Below the pieces are notes generated by a model, which saw only the letters and a list, made by a program, of their open reading frames with translations, was not told the DNA's origin and did not search any database. From Niastella sp. (GTDB lineage: Bacteria > Bacteroidota > Bacteroidia > Chitinophagales > Chitinophagaceae), in the NCBI GenBank assembly GCA_016710595.1, contig JADJVM010000008.1, positions 1,302,001 to 1,366,000 of the forward strand: 64,000 nucleotides of DNA, written 5' to 3'. The position numbers were made by a program, and so were the translations under genes. This document shows, piece by piece, positions 37,032-46,272 of this stretch (position 1 is its first letter; every line of letters begins with the position of its first letter).

Positions 37032-39116
37032 TTAATTCTTTCCAAAAAGATAACGGAGCTGCAGTTTTACTTCAGATTTTTTATTGCCCTTTATTTCATC
37101 TAAACCGGTTCCTATAGATTGTTTTCCGGGCAAAATGGATTGGCTAAACCGGAACCAAACAGTCATCCGGCGGCTCACATCATAATTTGCATTAATATAC
37201 CAACGGTATCCTTTATCATAAAACACTGGTATAGAATAGCTATAGAGTACATCATTTTCATAAGCGTACAAGCGGCTATTATATCCGTCTGTTTCAAAGT
37301 ATTGTAAACGAATGCTTCCCGCCAATGGGTTCATTAATGGCTTATATAACAAATCGGCATACATAAGAAAGCCATTTTCTGCCGCAGGCCCTTTTTTATC
37401 GTACCAGAGCATTTCTGTACGGGTTCTAAATGTAAAAGTAGGATTGATTTTATAACTTAATTGGGCACGCCAGTTTTGCCTGGGTTGTGGCACCACCGGA
37501 TTGAGCGTTAGGCCATCGGGGTTATAGTTAATAGATTTTGTTTCGGACCTTAAGCGGGTATATATTTCCAGTACCCGGTTTGGTTTATAAGTAACCTGAA
37601 CCATATATTCAGAACCGGTAGTAGGTGCATTTACCCGGTATTTTAACCAGGGGAACTTATAGAAATCCATATATGCATCAATTCTCCATGCCATGTCTGG
37701 CTTTATACTAATACCTGCAAAAAGCCCTTTTTCATTATTAGGATAGGTGCTTTCTGTAAAAGCGCTCGTGTATAATGCCTGGTACCCGGGAGAAATATTT
37801 CGATACAGCAGGCTCATATCCACGGTATGAGAAAGGCTTATCATTAACCCTTGCACCATGGCCTTATATTGCTTATCAGTTGTGGCAAATTCACCAAACA
37901 AGTGCATATTCCGGTAAGTATAGCCATAGTCAAAACTGTAATTTCCAAAGCTTGTTCCTGTTAATGCATATAAATTATATGGATCTGCAGCTTTTACCAG
38001 GGGCAGTTTAAAGTCATAATGAATTCCATTGATACCCAGGTGTAAGCCATTTTTAAACCGGTAACTAATATTACCACCAAAAGCAATTTGTCGTTGAATT
38101 TTTTTATCTGCCAGCTCTGAATTGGTTCGATGGTACCCCGAAGTTTGAAATGAGGAAACCAAATCATCTATTTGTAAAGTAGTATCAGCGGGTACAAAAT
38201 TGGCATCTATCTTTTTATAGGAACCAAATACAGTTACTTCCCATTTATTTTTTGCCAGTGTGATGGCTGCACCCCGGTGAAAATTTATTTCGCCGGCAGA
38301 ATTATAAGGCCTGATGGTAGCCGATTGTCTTTTTATAGAAGAAATATCCGGTCCCTTTTTAAAAGCTAAACTCATCCATTGGGTAAGGCCCTGTCCTAAA
38401 TTTACGGTATAATCTCCCAATGCCAATGTTTTGATGATGCCGATATCCCGTGCATAAAAATGAAAGGAATAATAATCGAATCCTTGTTTTTGAGAACCTT
38501 TAAAAAATTCTTCACCTGGGTCTTTTTCGGCTACAAAGCCGTATTGTAGCAGGTTTTTATAGTTGTATTTATACCTTATAAATAATCTTTGCGGTGACCC
38601 GGGATAATAATTATTGGCAGTCGTAGAATCTAATAAATAACCTTTTGATTTTTCTAAAACCTGGGTAGCCCTTAACAACAATGTGGACTCGCCGTTACGC
38701 AACCGGGAAATAATGGATGTGCCTACCCTGGTAACCTGGCTTACGGTAATGTAGGGCTTCAGTTTTTCTAATGTAGCTACATCCCATCCGGGTATTGCCT
38801 GGGCTTCGTAAACACTCAACAGGTTACCAAATAACTGCCGGTACTGTACCAATGAATGTACCTGCATGGGGGTAAGGATATGTAATGCATTCAAGTCTTC
38901 TGTAGAAATTCTATTGAGATTAATCGGGTTCTCCAGGAACTGTACCATTTGCTGTAAAAATGCATCGTCTTCGGTTTCGGCATCCTCATTATTTTCTGTG
39001 ATCATTTCCAGTTGTTCCTCATTCTCCGGATTGGTTTCCGGGGTAGGCGGAGGTGTAACCTGTGCCTGTACACAACTACAAAGCCATACCAGGGCTATCA
39101 ATAAAAATCCCCTCAT
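37032..39116 (-). CDS. Helix-hairpin-helix domain outer membrane barrel protein
   Basis: 694 residues, ATG 39116, signal peptide ending SCVQAQ. Residues about 20-55 are an acidic, proline-rich linker. Residues about 65-125 resemble ComEA-type helix-hairpin-helix repeats (INLNRISTEDLNALHILTPMQ, LVQYRQLFGNLLSVYEAQAI, WDVATLEKLKPYITV). From about 170 to the end the chain has alternating aromatic strands of a large outer-membrane barrel (KYNYKNLLQYGFVAEK, SAGEINFHRGAAI, KLQLRYLFGK). Known: helix-hairpin-helix motifs bind DNA backbone non-specifically; in ComEA they capture incoming DNA. A periplasmic DNA- or polyanion-binding tail on a barrel is inferred. Its ATG overlaps the stop of the upstream PorV-like gene by 4 bp. 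Confidence 0.82.
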   Translation of the reverse strand: MRGFLLIALVWLCSCVQAQVTPPPTPETNPENEEQLEMITENNEDAETEDDAFLQQMVQFLENPINLNRISTEDLNALHILTPMQVHSLVQYRQLFGNLLSVYEAQAIPGWDVATLEKLKPYITVSQVTRVGTSIISRLRNGESTLLLRATQVLEKSKGYLLDSTTANNYYPGSPQRLFIRYKYNYKNLLQYGFVAEKDPGEEFFKGSQKQGFDYYSFHFYARDIGIIKTLALGDYTVNLGQGLTQWMSLAFKKGPDISSIKRQSATIRPYNSAGEINFHRGAAITLAKNKWEVTVFGSYKKIDANFVPADTTLQIDDLVSSFQTSGYHRTNSELADKKIQRQIAFGGNISYRFKNGLHLGINGIHYDFKLPLVKAADPYNLYALTGTSFGNYSFDYGYTYRNMHLFGEFATTDKQYKAMVQGLMISLSHTVDMSLLYRNISPGYQALYTSAFTESTYPNNEKGLFAGISIKPDMAWRIDAYMDFYKFPWLKYRVNAPTTGSEYMVQVTYKPNRVLEIYTRLRSETKSINYNPDGLTLNPVVPQPRQNWRAQLSYKINPTFTFRTRTEMLWYDKKGPAAENGFLMYADLLYKPLMNPLAGSIRLQYFETDGYNSRLYAYENDVLYSYSIPVFYDKGYRWYINANYDVSRRMTVWFRFSQSILPGKQSIGTGLDEIKGNKKSEVKLQLRYLFGKN

Positions 39117-39949
39117 AATTTTTCCTGCTTAAAATGATAAATAAGCATAAGGCCTGGTGAAAATCCCAACTGGGGGTGATAACCGGTAGCAATATCCAGC
39201 CTCAAATTCTTCCAGGCCACTCCGGCACCCGCATAACCACTGCCCGTAGCACTTACCATACCCGCACGGGCAAAAAATTGTTTTGCAAACTGGTATTGAA
39301 TGCCGGCATTTACACTCACTGCTTTATCTTCTTCTTTTACAATTTCAGCACTACAATAAAAATTTTCAGAAGCATCATAACCCAGGCCAAAGCTATAAAC
39401 AGAAGCTAACTGCTCATCTGACTGTTTTCCTAATTTCACAGGAACGGGGTTGCTAACCTGTACGCCAGCATTTAGTTTGTCTGTTACATGCAATATGGCA
39501 CCCAGTTCTGCATTGATAGAAGAAGCGCCTGCATACGTAGGAATCCGGTAACTATAATAATTAAACTGTATGCCAATATCAACGGCTTTACCCAAAGACC
39601 GGCCATAAGCCAATGCCAGTTTGTTTTCATTAAAATCAGAAAACCCGGCATAGTTTGCCTGGATGCCGATATTACCCAAAGAAGTAGGCAATGCAATAGC
39701 AAGGGCATAAGCACTGTTTTCATTTAGCATAAACCGCCTTTCGCCATAAACACCTACACTGGCATAAGAAACCCTTGCCAGGGCTGCCTGGTTTTGGGTA
39801 AAGGAAAAAGGATCGGTTTGCTGGTTAGAATAAGCGCTCATACTGGTATAAGGCATACTTATATGATAGCGCAGAGTTTGTGCATCACCGAAATGCGTTA
39901 TCAAACTTAGGAATAGCAAACAGCAAAGAAATGGTAAAATTTTACTCAT
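39113..39949 (-). CDS. PorV/PorQ-like outer membrane beta-barrel protein
   Basis: 278 residues, ATG 39949, signal peptide ending FGDAQ. All beta, glycine/aromatic alternating strands (NIGIQANYAGFSDFNENKLALAYG, DIGIQFNYYSYR, LGAILHVTDKLNAGVQVSNP, FARAGMVSATGSGYAGAGVAWKNLRLDIATGY) like the PorV/PorQ superfamily of FadL-like barrels that accompany T9SS. It is not long enough for PorV (about 390) and lacks recognisable PorQ signatures, so exact identity is open. ATGA overlap with the helix-hairpin-helix barrel gene implies coupled translation and a shared complex. Confidence 0.75.
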   Translation of the reverse strand: MSKILPFLCCLLFLSLITHFGDAQTLRYHISMPYTSMSAYSNQQTDPFSFTQNQAALARVSYASVGVYGERRFMLNENSAYALAIALPTSLGNIGIQANYAGFSDFNENKLALAYGRSLGKAVDIGIQFNYYSYRIPTYAGASSINAELGAILHVTDKLNAGVQVSNPVPVKLGKQSDEQLASVYSFGLGYDASENFYCSAEIVKEEDKAVSVNAGIQYQFAKQFFARAGMVSATGSGYAGAGVAWKNLRLDIATGYHPQLGFSPGLMLIYHFKQEKL

Positions 39950-40010
39950 AATTTAATTTCATCTCTGCCCAAGTTAATTAAAAAATAAGAATGAGACTTA
40001 TAAAAATATT

Positions 40011-40040
40011 CTTGAAAGAGATTCACTTTAAATAATTTTG
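40011..40040 (+). promoter_or_regulatory. Probable promoter of folD
   Basis: -33-like CTTG (40011-40014), an 18-nt spacer, -7 TAATTTTG (40033-40040). Only 4 nt separate the box from ATG 40045, implying a nearly leaderless message. Confidence 0.55.
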
Positions 40041-40044
40041 CGCC

Positions 40045-40932
40045 ATGCAAGTGTTAGATGGTAAAACTGTTGCCCATGCAGTAAAACAGGAAATAAAAGA
40101 AAAATTAATAAATTTTAAAAAAAATGGGGGTAAAACGCCTCACCTCGCTGCTGTATTGGTGGGCAACGATGGAGCCAGTGAAACCTATGTTGCCAGTAAA
40201 ATTAAAAATTGTGAAGAAATAGGTTTTAAAAGTACTTTAATCCGTTTTGAAGAAAATGTGGGAGAAGATGAATTATTGCATACTATAACGGTACTAAATG
40301 AGAATGTAGATATTGATGGCATCCTGGTTCAACTGCCTTTACCCAAACATATTAAAGAAGAAAAGGTTATTAATCTGATAAATCCGGATAAAGATGTGGA
40401 TGGTTTTCATCCATCAAACGTAGGCAGGTTAGTACAAGGTCTGCCTGCATTTATTGCAGCTACGCCTTATGGCATTATGTTAATGCTAAAGCACTACCAA
40501 ATTGAAACTACAGGAAAACATGCCGTAGTTATAGGCAGGAGTAATATTGTAGGCCGGCCAATGAGTATTTTACTAAGCCAAAATATGCCTTATGGAAACT
40601 GTACCGTTACACTATGCCATAGCAAAACAAAAAACCTGAAAGCAATGTGCCTGCAAGCAGATATCATTGTTGCAGCATTAGGAAAACCTGAATTTCTTAC
40701 CGGGGATATGGTAAAAGAAAACGCTATCGTTATTGATGTAGGCATCAACCGGGTAAAAGATGATAGTAAGAAAAAAGGATACCATTTAGTAGGAGATGTG
40801 AAATATGATGAAGTGGCTCCAAAATGTTCCTACATCAGCCCGGTACCGGGTGGTGTAGGCTTAATGACCATTGCGGCATTGTTGTTGAATACTTTTAATG
40901 CCAGTGTACGAAATAGAAAATTAATTGACTAA
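40045..40932 (+). CDS. folD: Bifunctional methylene-THF dehydrogenase/methenyl-THF cyclohydrolase
   Basis: 295 residues, ATG 40045. Converts 5,10-methylene-THF to 10-formyl-THF in two steps. Active-site Y48 and K52 (YVASKIK), [31 protein letters not shown] loop [14 protein letters not shown], and [10 protein letters not shown] are present. Cytosolic. It overlaps queE by 8 bp if the TTG start of queE is used. Confidence 0.98.
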   Translation: MQVLDGKTVAHAVKQEIKEKLINFKKNGGKTPHLAAVLVGNDGASETYVASKIKNCEEIGFKSTLIRFEENVGEDELLHTITVLNENVDIDGILVQLPLPKHIKEEKVINLINPDKDVDGFHPSNVGRLVQGLPAFIAATPYGIMLMLKHYQIETTGKHAVVIGRSNIVGRPMSILLSQNMPYGNCTVTLCHSKTKNLKAMCLQADIIVAALGKPEFLTGDMVKENAIVIDVGINRVKDDSKKKGYHLVGDVKYDEVAPKCSYISPVPGGVGLMTIAALLLNTFNASVRNRKLID

Positions 40933-41548
40933 ACACATTTTAAATAAAGCATCCACGTTACCCGTGATGGAACATTTTTACACCCTGCAGGGCGAAGGCT
41001 TCCACCAGGGCAAGGCAGCTTATTTTATCAGGTTAGGTGGCTGCGATGTAGGTTGTACGTGGTGTGATGTAAAAGAAAGCTGGGATGCCTCGGCCCATCC
41101 ACAAATGAAAATAGAGGCATTGGTGGAAGCTGTAAGCAAAACAAATACTCGCATGGCAGTAATTACCGGGGGCGAACCTTTGATGCATAACCTGGATAGC
41201 CTTTGCGAAGCTTTACTTAATGCCGGATACGAAACAAATATTGAGACTTCAGGATCTTCACCCTTAAGTGGCACCTGGAACTGGATTTGTGTCTCACCAA
41301 AAAAGTTCAAGGCAGCCTTACCCGAAGTGATTCATCATGCCAATGAGCTTAAAATAATTATTTATAATAAATCAGACTTTGCCTGGGCAGAACAATATGC
41401 GGCACAGGTTCCTGCTGATTGTAAACTTTATTTGCAGCCCGAATGGAGCAAAGCGGATGCGATGACTCCCCTCATTGTGGATTATATAAAACAACACCCT
41501 CAATGGGAGCTTTCCTTACAAATTCATAAATACATTCATGTTCCATAG
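40925..41548 (+). CDS. queE: 7-carboxy-7-deazaguanine synthase
   Basis: 207 residues with TTG start at 40925 overlapping folD's stop; GTG 40964 or ATG 40967 would cut 13-14 residues. The longer form is favoured because [12 protein letters not shown] is usually preceded by about ten residues (KASTLPV here). Radical SAM cluster motif C40-x3-C44-x2-C47 (CDVGCTWC), GGEPL and SPKK are intact. It makes CDG from CPH4 in the preQ1 pathway to queuosine. Tgt, the final insertion enzyme, lies at 23455; other queC/D/F genes are not in the window. Confidence 0.9.
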   Translation: MTKHILNKASTLPVMEHFYTLQGEGFHQGKAAYFIRLGGCDVGCTWCDVKESWDASAHPQMKIEALVEAVSKTNTRMAVITGGEPLMHNLDSLCEALLNAGYETNIETSGSSPLSGTWNWICVSPKKFKAALPEVIHHANELKIIIYNKSDFAWAEQYAAQVPADCKLYLQPEWSKADAMTPLIVDYIKQHPQWELSLQIHKYIHVP

Positions 41549-41614
41549 GTATTTAACAATTTCGCATTTAGATTTCACCGTTTTCGATTTATCTTCATTC
41601 CCTAATATTCGTGA

Positions 41615-43546
41615 ATGAAAATCTCTTTTACCACTCGCATTATTATTTTTAGTTTTTTATTAATCTTAGGTTGCCAACTCAGGAGTATGGGGCAATGGTA
41701 TGATCCTGATAAGGTAAATAAAAAAGCAGGCGACGTATATGCCCAGGCTTATGAAGAAGCCAGGGATGGAAAACTAACAGATGCCATTACACATTTGAAT
41801 GAAGCCCTTCGTTATGAACCTAATTTTGTTGATGTGTACCTTTCCCGTGCCGGTATTTATGCTAACCTCAGAAATTACCAGGCCTCTGTAGCCGATTTTG
41901 AAAAAGCCATGCAAATGGATAGCATTTATTCAAAAGTATATTATCTCCCCTATTCTATTTCACTGGCAGGAGTAGGGCAATTTGATAAGGCACTACAAAT
42001 AGTGAACTTGTTTTTAGATAACCCACGGTTAAATGAACAAAGCAGAAAGGCAGGCGAATACAGGAAAAGCACTTACGAATTTGCACTGCAATATGAAAAA
42101 GACCATCCTACAAAAGGATATGTGTTTACACCCAAAAATATGGGTGACAGCATAAATACCACCTGGCTGGAATATTTTCCATCCTTAACCATTGATGGTA
42201 AGAAAATGATCTTTACAAGACGAGTGAATAATGATGAAGACTTCTATGAAACTGACTTCATAAATGGCCATTGGGTTAAAGCAAAGCCCATTTCTGGAAA
42301 AATAAATACCAACCTGAATGAAGGAGCCCAAACAATTGCGCAGGATGGAAGTATTTTAATTTTTACCGGTTGCAATTATCCCGAAGGGAAAGGCAGTTGT
42401 GACCTATATATTGCCTATCAAACAAAAAATGGCGGCTGGACGGAACCTGAAAATTTACCCGGCATCATCAATACTGAATTCTGGGAGTCTTCTCCCTCTT
42501 TATCACCCGACAAAAAGGATTTATATTTTAGCAGCAACCGGCTGGGTGGTTTGGGTGGGAAAGATATATGGGTAAGCAGCAAAAAAGATAATGGGCAATG
42601 GGGTGAACCCAAAAACCTGGGTCCTGCCATTAATACCAGCGCCGATGAAGGATGCCCCTTTATACATGCCGATAACCAAACTTTATATTTTAATAGCAAT
42701 GGATTAACAGGTTACGGAAATACTGACCTGTTTGTAAGTAAAAAAACAGCGGATAATACCTGGGGTACACCCCTAAACCTGGGCTACCCCATTAATACCA
42801 TTGATGACGAAGGTTCGCTTATTGTTTCCAGCGATGGTAAAACTTCATATTATGCAAGTGATGGCGCCGATACACGTGGAGGACTTGACCTTTACTCCTT
42901 TACATTAAGAGATGATATCAGTGCACTAAGAACACTTTGGGTAAAGGGCCGGGTTTACGATAAAAATACAAAACAAGGCTTACCATCATCAGTAGAAGTT
43001 TCAGAAATTGGTGGTGTAAACACTTCAAAATTACAGACCGATGAAGTTGGAAATTACTTAGTAACCTTACCAGCAGGAAAAGATTATGCATTTAATGTAA
43101 ACAGGAAAGGATACTTATTTTATTCAGATAACTTTTCGTTGTTAAAAGGAAATATAGATACTGCCATGGTAGTAGATATTCCGCTGCAACCCCTGGAAGC
43201 AGGCGCCTCTGTAGTATTAAAAAATATCTTTTTTGACAGTAAAGAAACAGCATTAAAACCCCAATCGGAACAAGAGCTTGACCGGGTGGTGCAATTATTG
43301 AAAGACAACCCGGCAACCAATATAGAAATTAGCGGCCATACCGATAATGTAGGCAAGCCGGCCGATAATCTTTTACTTTCTATGAACCGTTCAAAATCGG
43401 TTGTATTGTATTTAACCCAAAATGGGATAGCAGCTAACAGGCTAAAAACAAAAGGGTTTGGCGAAACCAAACCGATTGCGAATAACGATACAGAAGAAGG
43501 CCGTGCCCAAAACCGCCGTACCGAGCTAAAGATTATTTCAAACTAA
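41615..43546 (+). CDS. PorE-like OmpA lipoprotein: TPR, beta-propeller, carboxypeptidase-like and OmpA domains
   Basis: 643 residues, ATG 41615. Lipobox cysteine C20 (LILGC). Domain order: TPR repeats about 37-150, PD40/WD40-like propeller about 160-425 (TIDGKKMIFTRR, SPDKKDLYFSSNR, HADNQTLYFNSNG, SSDGKTSYYASDG), carboxypeptidase-regulatory-like domain about 445-515, OmpA C-terminal domain about 535-643 (FFDSKETAL, EISGHTDNVG, GFGETKP, NRRTELKI). This is the architecture of PorE, a T9SS accessory lipoprotein that binds peptidoglycan, though Bacteroidota carry several such paralogues. Identity as the PorE orthologue is likely but not proven. Confidence 0.82.
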   Translation: MKISFTTRIIIFSFLLILGCQLRSMGQWYDPDKVNKKAGDVYAQAYEEARDGKLTDAITHLNEALRYEPNFVDVYLSRAGIYANLRNYQASVADFEKAMQMDSIYSKVYYLPYSISLAGVGQFDKALQIVNLFLDNPRLNEQSRKAGEYRKSTYEFALQYEKDHPTKGYVFTPKNMGDSINTTWLEYFPSLTIDGKKMIFTRRVNNDEDFYETDFINGHWVKAKPISGKINTNLNEGAQTIAQDGSILIFTGCNYPEGKGSCDLYIAYQTKNGGWTEPENLPGIINTEFWESSPSLSPDKKDLYFSSNRLGGLGGKDIWVSSKKDNGQWGEPKNLGPAINTSADEGCPFIHADNQTLYFNSNGLTGYGNTDLFVSKKTADNTWGTPLNLGYPINTIDDEGSLIVSSDGKTSYYASDGADTRGGLDLYSFTLRDDISALRTLWVKGRVYDKNTKQGLPSSVEVSEIGGVNTSKLQTDEVGNYLVTLPAGKDYAFNVNRKGYLFYSDNFSLLKGNIDTAMVVDIPLQPLEAGASVVLKNIFFDSKETALKPQSEQELDRVVQLLKDNPATNIEISGHTDNVGKPADNLLLSMNRSKSVVLYLTQNGIAANRLKTKGFGETKPIANNDTEEGRAQNRRTELKIISN

Positions 43547-43575
43547 AATTTTGTAATATTGTTCATACGTATGTT

Positions 43576-44673
43576 ATGAACAAAGACCTGCTATATCAAC
43601 TAGCCCTAACACTGGTACCTAAAATAGGCTTGGTTCGGGCTAAGATCTTAATGCAATATTTCTCCACTGCTGAAGAAATATTTAAAACGCCCGCAAGACA
43701 ATTGGCACAGATAGAATCTATTGGGAGCCATGCTGCGCAGGAAATTGCGTCGTTCTCTGATTTTAAAACCTGTGAAAATGAAATTTCATTTATTGAAAAA
43801 CATAATATTAAGGTTTTTTCAATAAATGATCCCGATTATCCAAAACGATTACTGCATTGCTATGACGCCCCTGCACTTTTATTTTTTAAAGGCAATGCCA
43901 ATTTGAATGCCGCTAAAGTAATTTCAATTGTGGGTACCAGGCAAAACAGTGAATATGGAAAAGAATTTTGTGAACGCCTGCTATCAGATTTACAGGATTC
44001 CGGTATCCTTGTCGTAAGCGGCCTGGCATTTGGCATGGATACTATCGCACATAAAAATGCAATAAAACAACAGCTTGCCACAGTTGCAGTAGTAGCGCAC
44101 GGTTTAGACCGAATTTATCCTGCCGAAAATAAAGGGCTTGCCCAACAAATGGTGAAGCATGGTGGCATCCTCACCGATTTTATTACAGACACAAGACCAG
44201 ATAAACAAAACTTTCCAAAAAGAAACCGCATTGTAGCAGGTATTTGTGATGCACTCCTTGTAATTGAAAGTGGAATAAAGGGAGGCTCACTGATTACCGC
44301 AGAATTGGCCAATAGTTATAATAAAGATGTATTTGCATTGCCCGGGCGAACCATTGATGCCAGGAGCGAAGGTTGTAATTATCTTATTAAAACAAATAAA
44401 GCACAACTCATAAGCAATGCGAAAGATTTATTAAATGCGATGAACTGGAATGAAAATACGCAACCCATAAAAAAACAAAGAACCCTGTTTTTAGACCTCC
44501 CGCATGATCAAAAAATTATTTTTGACATTTTACAACAGCAAGAGAAAATACATATTGACGATCTCTATTTAAAAACCAGCTTAAGTAGCAGTAATGTAGC
44601 GCAGGCCTTGCTCATGCTGGAAATGGAAGGAGTGGTAAAAAGTCTGCCGGGGAAAATGTATCAATCTATCTAA
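43576..44673 (+). CDS. dprA: DNA processing protein, single-strand DNA-binding RecA loader
   Basis: 365 residues, ATG 43576. N-terminal SAM-like helices (IGLVRAKILMQYF, AQIESIGSHAAQEI), a Rossmann-like DprA core (ISIVGTRQNSEYGKEF, VVSGLAFGMDTIAH, GLDRIYPAENKGL, FPKRNRIVAG, SGIKGGSLITAELA, FALPGR) and a C-terminal winged-helix-like domain (about 300-365; ILQQQEKIHIDDLYLKTSL, MLEMEGVVKSLPGKMY). Protects incoming ssDNA and loads RecA in natural transformation. It starts 30 nt after the PorE-like gene. The helix-hairpin-helix barrel lies 4.5 kb away. Confidence 0.96.
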   Translation: MNKDLLYQLALTLVPKIGLVRAKILMQYFSTAEEIFKTPARQLAQIESIGSHAAQEIASFSDFKTCENEISFIEKHNIKVFSINDPDYPKRLLHCYDAPALLFFKGNANLNAAKVISIVGTRQNSEYGKEFCERLLSDLQDSGILVVSGLAFGMDTIAHKNAIKQQLATVAVVAHGLDRIYPAENKGLAQQMVKHGGILTDFITDTRPDKQNFPKRNRIVAGICDALLVIESGIKGGSLITAELANSYNKDVFALPGRTIDARSEGCNYLIKTNKAQLISNAKDLLNAMNWNENTQPIKKQRTLFLDLPHDQKIIFDILQQQEKIHIDDLYLKTSLSSSNVAQALLMLEMEGVVKSLPGKMYQSI

Positions 44674-44725
44674 GTACCCGGCAAAAAATTATGAATTAGT
44701 TGCTTCATTTTATTTTTGGACTTGC

Positions 44726-44733
44726 TACCTTTG
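44726..44733 (+). promoter_or_regulatory. Bacteroidota -7 element TACCTTTG for guaB
   Basis: TAnnTTTG match 3 nt upstream of ATG 44737, so the message is probably leaderless. No -33 TTTG at the usual distance. Confidence 0.5.
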
Positions 44734-44736
44734 CAC

Positions 44737-46227
44737 ATGGCAATAAAAAAATCTTCCCTCAGCAATCATTCATCAGCCAAGTTTACCGACGGGCTCACAT
44801 TTGACGACGTATTGTTAATACCTGCATATTCTCACATCCTTCCCAGAGATGTGGACATTAGCAGTAACCTCACAAAATCAATAGTACTTAATATCCCTAT
44901 GCTGAGTGCAGCTATGGATACCGTAACAGATGCCAGTTTAGCGATTGCACTTGCCCGGGAAGGAGGGTTGGGAATTTTACACAAAAATATGAGCATCGAA
45001 CAGCAGGCAGAGCAGGTTCGCAAAGTAAAACGAAGCGAAAATGGTCTTATCCTGGATCCTGTTACGCTAAGCCCGGATGCCCCTATTGGAGAAGCTTACA
45101 AGCTTATGAAAGAAAATAAGATTGGTGGAATTCCCATCGTTGATAAAAACCATAAGTTGGTTGGCATCCTTACGAACAGGGACCTTCGCTTTGAAACCAA
45201 TTTTAAAATCCCCGTAAGCCAGATCATGACCAGCGAGAATTTAATTACCGCACCCGAAGGCACAGATTTAAAAAAAGCAGAACAAATCTTTAAAAAAGTA
45301 AAAATAGAAAAGCTGCCTGTTGTAAATAAACAGGGGCGCCTTACCGGCCTCATAACCTTTAGTGATATTTTTAAAATTAAGAATCATCCCCATGCAATTA
45401 AAGATGAGTTTGGCAGATTATTAGTGGGTGCAGGGGTAGGTATTACAAATGATATCATGGCAAGAGTAGAAGCATTATATAAAGCAGGGGTAGATGTAAT
45501 TTGCTTAGATAGCGCCCATGGCCATACCAAGGGTGTGATGGATAAATTAAAAGCGATAAAAAAACAATATAAACAGTTGCAGGTAATTGCAGGGAATGTG
45601 GCTACCGGCGATGGTGCAAAAGCATTAGCTGACGCTGGGGCAGATGCGGTAAAAGTTGGCATTGGCCCCGGTTCAATTTGTACTACCCGGGTAGTAACGG
45701 GTACCGGTGTGCCGCAGATAACTGCTGTAATAGAAGTAAGCCAAGCACTTAAAGGAAAATCAGTTGGCATCATAAGCGATGGAGGAATAAGATATACCGG
45801 GGATATGGTAAAGGCACTGGCTGCGGGTGCCCATTGTGTAATGATGGGAAATGTATTTGCAGGAACCGAAGAAAGCCCTGGTGAAGCAATTATATACGAA
45901 GGCCGAAAATTTAAACAATACCGTGGCATGGGTTCATTAGGCGCCATGGCACAAGGCAGCAGCGATCGGTATTTCCAGGATGTGGAAGAAGATATCAAAA
46001 AATTTGTTCCCGAAGGTATTGAAGGCAGGGTGCCATATAAAGGAAACCTGAGTGAAGTAGTACACCAGTTTACGGGTGGGCTAAGGGCCGGTATGGGCTA
46101 CTGTGGTGCACCTGATATTAAAACTTTGCAAAAAGCAAAATTTGTAAAAATTACCAATGCCGGTATGCATGAAAGCCATGCCCATGATATTGCCATTACT
46201 AAAGAAGCCCCCAATTACAGCAGATAA
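44737..46227 (+). CDS. guaB: Inosine-5'-monophosphate dehydrogenase
   Basis: 496 residues from ATG 44737; the longer frame begins with TTG at 44716 inside the promoter region. NAD-dependent oxidation of IMP to XMP, the committed step to GTP. TIM barrel with tandem CBS domains at about 105-215 (KIGGIPIVDKNHKLVGILTN, KLPVVNKQGRLTGLITFSD), and catalytic C315 in the loop GIGPGSICTTRVV. Other signatures: TFDDVLLIPAYS, DGGIRYTGD, QYRGMGSLGAM, GGLRAGMGYCG. Intact and typical length. Confidence 0.98.
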   Translation: MAIKKSSLSNHSSAKFTDGLTFDDVLLIPAYSHILPRDVDISSNLTKSIVLNIPMLSAAMDTVTDASLAIALAREGGLGILHKNMSIEQQAEQVRKVKRSENGLILDPVTLSPDAPIGEAYKLMKENKIGGIPIVDKNHKLVGILTNRDLRFETNFKIPVSQIMTSENLITAPEGTDLKKAEQIFKKVKIEKLPVVNKQGRLTGLITFSDIFKIKNHPHAIKDEFGRLLVGAGVGITNDIMARVEALYKAGVDVICLDSAHGHTKGVMDKLKAIKKQYKQLQVIAGNVATGDGAKALADAGADAVKVGIGPGSICTTRVVTGTGVPQITAVIEVSQALKGKSVGIISDGGIRYTGDMVKALAAGAHCVMMGNVFAGTEESPGEAIIYEGRKFKQYRGMGSLGAMAQGSSDRYFQDVEEDIKKFVPEGIEGRVPYKGNLSEVVHQFTGGLRAGMGYCGAPDIKTLQKAKFVKITNAGMHESHAHDIAITKEAPNYSR

Positions 46228-46272
46228 AAATTGCCGGCTCTTTATAAATGATTCGGCATAACTTGAATGTAC

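Noticed and set aside
44716..44736. Longer start for guaB at TTG 44716
   Set aside because: It runs through the promoter region; the conserved protein begins at ATG 44737.
45384..45998. Long antisense open frame over guaB
   Set aside because: It is a shadow of the guaB reading frame in codon-biased sequence; no promoter or family match.
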